Part shown: positions 8,401 to 15,024 of the stretch, piece after piece
How positions within the stretch are numbered: the first letter of the stretch is position 1
Layout of the letters: every line of letters starts with the position of its first letter
Source: Chlamydomonas sphaeroides
Lineage: Eukaryota; Chlorophyta; Chlorophyceae; Chlamydomonadales; Chlamydomonadaceae
Length of the DNA: 15,024 nucleotides
NCBI GenBank assembly: GCA_001662425.1
Contig: BDDC01000940.1
Span: 18,710 to 33,733 of the forward strand
Reading direction: 5' to 3'
Made by a program: the position numbers and the translations under genes
The notes under the pieces: model-generated
The model's input: only the letters and a program-made list of their open reading frames with translations
What the model was told of the DNA's origin: nothing
The model's database searches: none

Positions 8401-9237
8401 AGACAAAGTTAAGAGCCTGCACCTGCAATCCTGCGACCCCGAATTCCTTTCGTAGCCACCGCGACGGGGGCTTGGGGTTATGTGGCGCACGGCGGCTAAG
8501 GCGAGCCAAGTGGCCGGGGCAGGAGCGCCGCTGCTACCTTGGCGCTGGGCGAGGCTTACTGGTCTCCAAGTCTGCAGCCCGAAGTGCCGTACTCCCGTCG
8601 TACGGTTGCCGTACAGGCACAGTACGACGTGGACATGACGGCCGTCGACCTGGCGGCCAGCGTCACGCACAACGTGGTCTTCTGCCACTGGCGCTGCCAC
8701 CTGGCGCCGCCAAAGGGCGGCGCCGGCGGCAACACGGGCGGCGCGCCGGCGCCGATGGCCCTGGACGGCAGCGGGGTCAGCCCAGTGCTGGAGCAGGAGG
8801 GCATCGAGGTGCGCCATGAGGCCATGTCCGGGGTTTGGGGATTTGGGGGTTTGGGGGTTCGGGGATCGGGCATCGTCGGCCCAAGGCAGTGCTGGAGCAG
8901 GCGCGCGTCAAGTTTTGGGGCCGGGGGAGAGAGAGGCGGTGGCATGGGCGCTGTGTTGGGCACGCCTGGCCTAGGCGGGTGCTGGGCGGGTGCGGGAGGC
9001 CCAACGCCCGGTTGCCGACCGCAGAGTCCAGCCGCCGTGCCGCCACGCCGCCACGCCGTGCCGTGCCGCCGTACCGCCGTACCGCAGATCCACCTGTACG
9101 ACGGCGATGGCCGGCTGACGGATGTGTGGCAGTTCCGTGACGCGCTGGACTGGGAGCGGCACCTCATGATGGCTCGGAGGCAGCAGCTGGCGGTGGAGGA
9201 GGGCCAGAAGCGCCAGCCGCAGGGCAGGCGTGTGTGA
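5415..9237 (+). CDS. Predicted plastid-targeted protein with tandem SnoaL/NTF2-like domains, 9 exons, 517 aa
   Basis: Exons: 5415-5629, 5857-6031, 6646-6803, 6978-7287, 7691-7714, 7930-8039, 8153-8372, 8617-8808, 9088-9237 (stop TGA). All introns are GT-AG and the phases agree throughout. Exon 1 (residues 1-72, MAARVSVTARSSAPLRTQ...) is rich in Ala, Arg, Ser and Val with almost no acidic residues, as in green-algal chloroplast transit peptides. It starts at the first in-frame ATG. Residues 73-210 form a first NTF2-like unit: an N-terminal helix (VLLDANSELLGAWL), DDCVVEVQ, then strands with LKFWHSRV, TVFCLMEIRA and YQVYKTEWLLDD. Residues 210-294 are a charged, low-complexity linker. A second unit spans 295-505: GPLLAEDFRLWDASG, GRDAVVRLIDDAK, NVVFCHWRCHL and IHLYDGDGRLTDVWQFRDAL. 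The last resembles the closing strand of SnoaL-like polyketide cyclase/ester cyclase domains. These folds bind or isomerise small hydrophobic molecules, but the substrate cannot be read from sequence. Family assignment is by pattern, so moderate. Confidence 0.75.
6013..6161 (+). repeat. 20-bp direct duplication of an exon end inside the following intron
   Basis: CTGCGTGGTGGAGGTGCAGG occurs at 6013-6032, where it forms the end of exon 2 and the first base of intron 2 of the SnoaL-like gene. It recurs perfectly at 6142-6161 inside intron 2. The first copy is followed by TGGGT (donor GTGGGT). The second is followed by GGAGC, so it lacks a GT donor. Confidence 0.9.
6600..6640. repeat. C-rich CCCCA(T/A) tract before an acceptor in the SnoaL-like gene
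   Basis: Seven clusters of three or four C separated by one to four A/T bases (CCCCATCCCCAACCCC type) immediately precede the exon 3 acceptor at 6645. It probably serves as an unusually C-rich pyrimidine tract. The opposite strand reads as GGGG runs separated by TT or AT. Confidence 0.8.
7691..7714 (+). other. 24-base microexon of the SnoaL-like gene
   Basis: Eight codons (SQVARFTK) lie between a strong acceptor (ccctcccgcag) and an AAG|GTGGGG donor. The exon is phase 0 on both sides, so skipping it keeps the frame. It joins the charged linker (exon 4) to the second NTF2-like unit (exon 6). Confidence 0.55.
8830..8864 (+). repeat. GGGGTTT-type tract, potential G-quadruplex, in intron 8 of the SnoaL-like gene
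   Basis: Five runs of four or five G (8830-8833, 8837-8840, 8845-8849, 8853-8857, 8861-8864) are separated by three or four bases, mostly TTT. The tract begins 21 bases after the donor of intron 8 (8809-9087) on the transcribed sense strand, so the pre-mRNA itself carries it. Confidence 0.85.
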
Positions 9238-10055
9238 GTGCGGTGCGCGAGTGGCCGCCGTGTGGGTACCGGCAGTGGCGGCGCAGCGGCAGCAGCGGGC
9301 TGGTGGCATCGGGCGGGGGCGCGGCAGCCGTATCGGAGCGCAAGGAGGGCCTGCCCCCGCGGAACCATGGTGGTGCGGCGGTTGCGGCGGTTAGCTAGCG
9401 GACAGCTGAGGCGGTGGGGCGCCGGTGGGGCGCAGCAGCACACACGCGCTTGCGGCAGGGGGCTCGGCCCTGGGGCGCAGCGGGCCTGGGCGTGTTGGGC
9501 GCACACGTCTGTTGGCACGTGTCGTGGGGATTGTCCTCGTTCATCGTTGAGGTTGCTTGGCAGCGTTTGGGCCCCGCGTGCCTGCCTGAGTTGTTTGGTT
9601 GCCGATGTGATCGTACCGGCCTGCGTCGCCTTCTTCCGCGCTCAGACCCTTGGAGCTCGCGTTCGCCCCGCCTGGGCAAACATCCTGGCTTCGCATCGCC
9701 TGCAGCACGAGGGCGCGCAGCGGGAGGCGCCCACCCACGCACCGAGTGCTGCATGGGCCCAATGACGCGGCCTGATGCAGGTACAGCCCTTGTCCACGGT
9801 GGTTAAAATGTGGAAGCCTGTTGGGAAGCCTGTCAATGGAGAACCAGCGTCAAGAGTTCAGTACCTGAGATGACCGCCAGTCCTGGCAGCCCGGGAGCTC
9901 TATGAGACTATGACTTGACCGGAAAGTGTCTTGTTGCGAAGTGAGCCTGGTGGGCTAGGCTCCTGCCGCTTGTCCGACACGCCCTCTGCTGTCGCCCAGC
10001 CACACTGGCCCCGTCACAGCCTGTGTCACGAGCTCCGTCGCCGGGGACCAAAATG

Positions 10056-10072
10056 GGCCCGGAAGCCGGGCC
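10056..10072. repeat. Perfect 7-bp stem hairpin
   Basis: GGCCCGG, a three-base AAG loop, then CCGGGCC. It lies in the unassigned region downstream of the SnoaL-like gene, 820 bases past its stop. There is no following T-run and it is not a bacterial-type terminator. Function unknown. Confidence 0.6.
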
Positions 10073-10552
10073 TTTGAGCGCAACGCGAGACCCCGCAAGG
10101 CCGAACGCGGCACCCTGAGCAGCAACCGTGCACCATAACCACCCGCACACACAGCGCCACTCCACCCGGGGCGTGCTGTGCCGCGTGTGGTGTTCTGTTC
10201 TGCTGCACACTTGAACACAGCCAGGCCAGGCATGCGACGAAGCGCAGCGGCCACCCCAGGGTACATCATCCGTACCCGGGCATGTGCAGGCACAGCACAG
10301 GGTTCTACGAATTACACAACGAGTCCGCGTCCCACACAAGGCTATGCGGCGACCATGGCATCGGTGATGAGCGGAGCGGAGGAGTTGCGGCCGTCCACGC
10401 CCGGCAGCGGCGGCTCAACGCGCGCTCCGGGCCGACCCACATGTCGCCGTCGTGATGGGAAACGAGGCGTACGCCCAACCCGTGCTACGTCTGATTTTGC
10501 TGGCCGGCCACACCATTTCGGCTACTTCATTTGCAAGGCGTTCAGAAAGATA

Positions 10553-10591
10553 CCGGTAGACGGTACCCGCTAGGGAACCACCGGCTACCGG
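10553..10591. repeat. Nested inverted repeat (about 39 bp)
   Basis: Outer arms CCGGTAG (10553-10559) and CTACCGG (10585-10591) are perfect complements. Inside, GGTACCC (10562-10568) pairs with GGGAACC (10573-10579) with one mismatch around a GCTA loop. It sits in the gap between genes 2 and 3 and no target-site duplication or transposase is apparent. Confidence 0.6.
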
Positions 10592-12323
10592 AAGCGGCTG
10601 TGAAGCCAGCCGCGACCCCTGGCGCACAGGCGCGGCTCCCACCCGTCGCCCGCGGCGTCGCGGGTGGGTGCTGGCACGCCGCCGCCGGCGGAGAGGGGGC
10701 CCGCAGCGGCCGCGCCGGTGGCAAGCGCCGCTGCGCCTCCAGCAGCGGCAGCAGCGGCGGCCGGCCTCTGCCTTGCAGACTTGAGCCTCTGCCTGGAACC
10801 ACCACGTCCACCGCGACCCACAAAGACGCGCACAACTTTTCCCGCTCGCTCACGTGTGGATCGGCCCACCCCAGCGCGCAGCACAACACACACCATGGTG
10901 CTAGCTATATGATACCTTTTTCTCAACACACCACAACGGTAGTGCCGGTGCTTGTCTGGGAAGCGGCCGGGGTCCTTCCGGCACCCGGACATGGCCGGGG
11001 CACGCTTGCGTTGAACTGAACGGCAGGCACCCCGCCCACCGGCCTAGCGCTAGCACAACGGCCGCCATCGCAACCGCTCCCCTGATCGCATCAGAAAGGA
11101 CGATTACTGATGTGCGCCAACAGCCCTAAGCAGCCAAGATCATTGCATGGGATAGCATACTGCAACACGGCAACATGCATACAGCTGCTCGGCAGGAAAG
11201 CCTGAAGACGATGGGATGTCCGTCCACAGATGGTCCTAGGGTGTCGACCAACAAGCGTAATGTTTGACTCTGGCCGCCCGGTCTCCCTCCTCCGGTCTCT
11301 TGGCTAAAACCTCCCCAGCTGCGCATGGGTGCATGGCTCGCCCCAAAAAGAGGCCACCCTGACCAGACGCAAACAGACGGTCATTATGCGGTTGTCGCCC
11401 CTGGTTCAAGGGGTCTCGGGCACACCGACATCCGTGCCCTCTCCCCACGGGCCGGACCTAGCCGCCCGAACTGCCTGAAACGGCAGGACTGCACATCTGG
11501 ACACACGCCGCCGCTGCTGCCGCTCTAGCTGTGTCGCGGCCGCTTGCGGCGGCCGTTACCACCCCGCGTGTGAAATGGCACGCCATGACAGCGCCGCGCC
11601 CACGTCGCACGGCAACCCAGAAACCGGAGCCGACTCCTCATATCTGTCTCTCCACAGCTGAGCAGTATGGATGGCCATCAGTGTCAGCAGGAGAGTCGCC
11701 ACCTGAAACATATGTGCTGCATTATCTGCGACCAGTGTGAACGCCCGAAGCGTGACCGCGCACACCTAGGCCGCATGAAGAGCAAGGAGGTTTACGTTGG
11801 CTCTGCCAGTCCCCAAGCAAGTGGAAACAGGCAGAGCATCGTACACAAGAGCCCCAAGCACAGTCATAGCGGACAGCAGCAGACCTGATGGCGCCATCTT
11901 GAGCAACTATGTCAAATCAGGGAGAAAAGTCTGAGCACGAACCAAATAAGTTCAACGGCGCACGGGGACAAATTGATCGTCGACTCCTCGATTTGTCACA
12001 TACTGCATGCATTTGCTAAACTGCGCCGTGTCTTGTTACTGAGCAGCTCCACATACCGGTGGATCAAGTCTTCCAAGCCACTTTTGCCTCTCGCTGCTCT
12101 CTGAGCAACCTGCGACTGCGCGCTGCTTGTGACAACGTGACGCTTATGGTCAAGATGCAGTAGCGGCAAACCGCTGGTGCCGATAGGCTTCGGCAACGAC
12201 ATGGGAAAGCGCTCCCCCGCGGGCGAGCGCCCCTCCTGCTCCACAGCTGCTACAAGCGAGATATGGGGCCGTTGCAGCGTCTCGGGTCGCTCCTGGCGCA
12301 AACCGAGCTCCGACTGTCCAAGA

Positions 12324-14967
12324 ATGCGCCCGTCGCGAACGCCCTTCGGAGCTTGGTCGCTGGCGCTTGGATTGCTGCTTATAGCGTTTGCTTCACGCGG
12401 TGCTGCTCAAAGCAACACAACATTCATGTACCAGAACGCTCCTTGGCTGGGGTGTCCGCAAGGCGGTAAGTTGCGCGTGGCCATGCGTACTCTTCATCCT
12501 ACCGAGCCGAGCGGCCTTGGCGGAATCAAAGAGCCATGGTTTAGGGCATGTGCCGACACGAATGCCTAAGGCACTTCGCTCTTTCAGTGCGGCGTTGATA
12601 AACCGTTGTCAAGCCTCAAGGCTGGGGCGAGTCGGTGCCGGTTCAGCTGCGCAACATCCTGAATGCGTGATGGCGCGCAGCGGCATTGTGCGGCCTCGCG
12701 TGCTGGACGGTAGCTCAGTGGCTGCTATGTCGCATGCGGCTTGTACCGAATACCTTGCCGATATGGATTTGCTGGTTAGTGCCTGCCGGTTCCTCTGTCT
12801 GCCACCCTCACCTCAGCGCGGCGCCGTCAAAGGCAGCAGTACCAAATGCTAACTGCCCACTCCATGTAATCACCGCTTCCTAACTAGACCCAAGGATGCA
12901 CCCCTGGCACATGCACGACACCGTCAGCCCTGCCCACCTCCCTCCGGACACATCCCCCGCCATAGGCACCACGACTAACGTGAACGGCAAGGTGGCGGGT
13001 CAGGTCGGCACATGCTCAGAGCAGCTTAGGTGCCTAGACCTACACTACTACGACAACGAGTGCCAGACCCGTACAGAGTCCAGCAGGGAAATCTTGTACT
13101 GCAAGGTGAGCAGTACAGGGCAGGCTGCAGGCACACGGCAGCTCCCGCCGCAGGGCATGCCTTACCTCACCCCCTCCCCGGCCCGGTCCCCGACCGCTAG
13201 GCCTGCCTCACCTTCAACACGTGGAGCCAGGATGGCCAGGGCTCGACCATGACCGACTGCAACACCCAATCGGGCATGAACTTCATCTGCGCAGGTCAGC
13301 AGAGCCCGCGGTCCCGCGGCCTTGGGCACCGCGTAGCGTCGAGGCCCAACGGTGGCCTGCCGTCATGGCGCGCGGCGTCCGGCACCTGGAGCCCTGCACA
13401 GCCGCAGCCGTGCGGCTGGGGCGCTGGGTACGGTGCATGCCAGCCCCCGGCCATACCCTTGCGTGCGGCCCCCGGCGTCCTGCATCTATACATGTAGGGC
13501 CTGTGTCCTGCGGTGCCCTGGAAGCGCGCGCTCGCGCAGTGCAGACCGCCTTGGTGGCGCCGGGTTTTGAGCTTCACCCGCAATGCATAATCTACCAGTG
13601 TGCTTACTGCTGGCTGGGTCTTCCGGGGCGGCCGCGCTCCGCGCTGCCGTGCCCTTCAGTGGCACCGCCGTGTCGCGGCCCCCAGCCCTGCGCGGGATCT
13701 TGCACCCGCACCCGCGCCCCTAACGACACTTTCTCCTTCCCCGTGCACGCCCGTGCTTAGCTCACATATCGTCGTGGTTCCTGAATGCTGAGCCCCGCCC
13801 CAAGCCGCATGCCGTAACAGGACGTCCCCCATGCCGCCCCCCATGCGCTCGGCTGTTCCGCAGCGGATCGCGCCACCAGCTACTACGCGGGGCCTGGGTC
13901 GCAGTACTTCCTAAACGCGACGGCCGGGCCAGTCGACACTGCGAAACGTGTCTGGAACAACACTCGGTCAAGTGAGCTCACGGGGCCTTGGCAGCATTCG
14001 CGCTGCCAAACGGCATAACACGCATAACTCTGGGTAGTGGAACGGGAAGAAACTATTGGCAAGAGGATGTGTGGCCGTGTGGGTAGTGCATCGGGGCGGG
14101 CCTGCTGTGGCGCCACACGGGCGTGCACATACAGTTTGCGCTTCGCACGTGGCTGGCACTGAATGCCGAACCCCGTGGGCCTTGGCGCGCGCGCCGGCAG
14201 GTGCCATGTGCGTGTGGGCGCGGTTCGACACGAGGACGACGGCGCAGTACGCGGAGGTGTCGTTCTCTATGCAGGACGGAGCCACGACGCAGGCCACGTG
14301 CGGCAGCGGTGCGTCCCTGGCCTCGCAGCACGCGCCGCATGCCGAGGCCCTGGGGTTAGAGCGGGGCGTGACGCGTCGCCCGTGCGCGGGCTTCAGCATG
14401 GGCAGGGCTGACGCCCGTCGGGATGGCCGTGTGCCCTCCATCCCACAGGCACGTACACGGTTCGCGGCGTCAACGCGACGTGCACGGCGCCGCGGGCCTA
14501 CCCCAACGGCACGCTCATTGGCTGCGGCGCGGAGGAAGCCGCCACGCTGAACCAGTGCCAGTGGAAGTGCGTGCCGGCGGGCTTGACGGCTGCTGGGGGC
14601 AAGATGCGGCGCTGACCACCGGCGCACGCCGTGCCCCTGCCCTCGCAGGTTCACGTTGCCAAATCCCCAGTTCGACAACGGCCGGCTGTTCTCGTGCTTG
14701 TCCCGGCCGCCGCCGCCAAGCCCGGTTCCGCCGAGTCCGCGCCCGCCGAGTCCAGTCCCACCCAGCCCATCCCCGCCCAGCCCCAAGCCACCCAGCCCAG
14801 CGCCACTTACCCCGCCCAGCCCCAAGCCACCCAGTCCGTCGCCGCCAAGACCGCCCAGCCCCCAGCCACCCAGCCCGGCGCCACTCACCCCGCCCAGCCC
14901 CAAGCCACCCAGCCCGTCGCCCCCAAAACCGCCCAGCCCGCAGCCGCCCAGCCCGTCGCCGCCCTCG

Positions 14968-15024
<57 letters not shown>
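12324..15024 (+). CDS. Secreted Cys-rich glycoprotein with Ser-Pro-rich (hydroxyproline-rich, pherophorin-like) tail; 3' end outside window
   Basis: Exons: 12324-12465, 12888-13105, 13201-13294, 13864-13971, 14201-14308, 14449-14566, 14649-15024+. All have GT-AG borders and consistent phases, giving 388 residues so far. The chosen ATG yields a classic signal peptide (basic start, GAWSLALGLLLIAFA core, cleavage near AAQ-S at residue 29/30). The in-frame upstream ATG would hide it. The ectodomain (30-282) has 14 cysteines and five N-glycosylation sequons (N31, N169, N183, N232, N243). From 283 the chain is almost purely Pro/Ser with Lys, Gln, Arg and Thr, of the PPSP type that is hydroxylated and O-glycosylated in volvocine walls. 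Pherophorins have signal, globular domain, Pro-Ser rod, then a second domain, so more may follow. I do not recognise the globular part as the pherophorin domain. The weakest splice choices are the exon 2 acceptor (12887, poor tract) and the exon 5 acceptor (14200, with in-frame alternative 14134). Role in cell wall or extracellular matrix is inferred. Confidence 0.7.
14803..14958 (+). repeat. 78-bp (26-codon) tandem repeat in the Pro-Ser rod
   Basis: Two consecutive units, 14803-14880 and 14881-14958, each begin PLTPPSPKPPSPSPP and continue with a Lys/Arg-Pro and a Gln-Pro block before restarting. They differ mostly at third codon positions, with one Arg/Lys swap. The unit keeps frame, so copy number can change the rod length without breaking the protein. 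Confidence 0.85.
14968..15024. repeat. 57-base C homopolymer at the window end
   Basis: An uninterrupted run of C from 14968 to the last base. In the reading frame it would be 19 Pro codons, all CCC, whereas the preceding Pro-Ser rod mixes CCG, CCA and CCC. The purity and position suggest either a true slippage-prone tract or a sequencing/assembly artefact at a contig or gap edge. Confidence 0.95.

Larger units (their letters stand above)
9238..12323. other. 3.1-kb gap between the SnoaL-like gene and the secreted glycoprotein gene; no supported gene
   Basis: This stretch should hold the 3' UTR of the upstream gene and the promoter and 5' UTR of the downstream gene. Open frames exist on both strands, but none has a recognisable domain or a convincing chain of phase-matched exons. 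Composition is mixed: 9238-9480 and 10600-10800 are GC-rich, while 9780-9950, 11100-11250 and 11880-12180 are more balanced. By eye there is no TGTAA (the usual chlorophycean polyadenylation signal) on the plus strand. One occurs on the minus strand at 10316-10312. Hairpins lie at 10056-10072 and 10553-10591. I see no tRNA, rRNA or clear transposon ends. Confidence 0.5.

Noticed and set aside
10585..10992. Minus-strand frame with a basic Gly/Arg start and poly-Ala middle
   Set aside because: Low-complexity and GC-driven; plus-strand frames over the same bases are equally open.
12700..12800. tRNA-like A box (GGTAGCTCAGTGG) near 12708
   Set aside because: No acceptor stem, no D-stem pairing, and the only B-box-like sequence (GGTTCCTCT at about 12788) is too far and mismatched.
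12466..12887. Additional exon in intron 1 of the secreted glycoprotein (open plus frame to 12852)
   Set aside because: No pair of good splice sites with matching phase could be found, and the direct join 12465/12888 keeps the frame.
13968..14903. Minus-strand frame with GLGG repeats resembling a Gly-rich protein
   Set aside because: It is the reverse complement of the PPSP-type rod of the plus-strand secreted glycoprotein.

Overview
The window looks like nuclear DNA from a volvocine or other chlorophycean green alga (Chlamydomonas/Volvox/Gonium-like). It is very GC-rich. The genes are split into many short exons by GT-AG introns, many with acceptors of the type ccctcccgcag. One protein begins with an Ala/Arg/Ser/Val-rich plastid transit-like peptide, and another ends in a Ser-Pro-rich hydroxyproline-glycoprotein tail. 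I see no bacterial, viral or organellar features. All exon models were assembled by eye from splice motifs, reading-phase bookkeeping and family knowledge. They are predictions.

Three genes can be supported. (1) Minus strand, 4718 down to beyond position 1: a VPS15 (PIK3R4)-type protein kinase. It has an N-myristoylation-type start MGN, the ATP-binding lysine, an HGDLKSEN catalytic loop, DFS in place of DFG, and a YIAPERF motif. Thirteen exons fall in the window and all junction phases agree. After the kinase, where VPS15 proteins usually enter HEAT repeats, the model instead continues through an acidic Gly/Ala linker into what reads as a DysF (peroxin/dysferlin) motif. The gene runs off the left edge. 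(2) Plus strand, 5415-9237: a complete nine-exon gene for a 517-residue protein with a predicted plastid transit peptide and two SnoaL/NTF2-like domains. (3) Plus strand, 12324 to beyond 15024: a seven-exon (so far) gene for a secreted, Cys-rich, N-glycosylation-prone protein with a Ser-Pro-rich tail, like a cell-wall or extracellular-matrix glycoprotein. It runs into a 57-base C homopolymer at the right edge.

Genes 1 and 2 are divergent, with about 700 bases between their start codons that probably hold both promoters. Between genes 2 and 3 lie about 3.1 kb that must contain the 3' UTR of gene 2 and the promoter of gene 3. I find no convincing gene there, only some hairpins and one weak minus-strand exon candidate. 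Introns of genes 1 and 2 carry several minisatellites and G-tract clusters.

Nothing in the sequence suggests that the three genes act in one pathway: one is endomembrane/autophagy signalling, one probably plastid small-molecule metabolism, one cell wall. The most unusual signal is the apparent VPS15 kinase-DysF combination.
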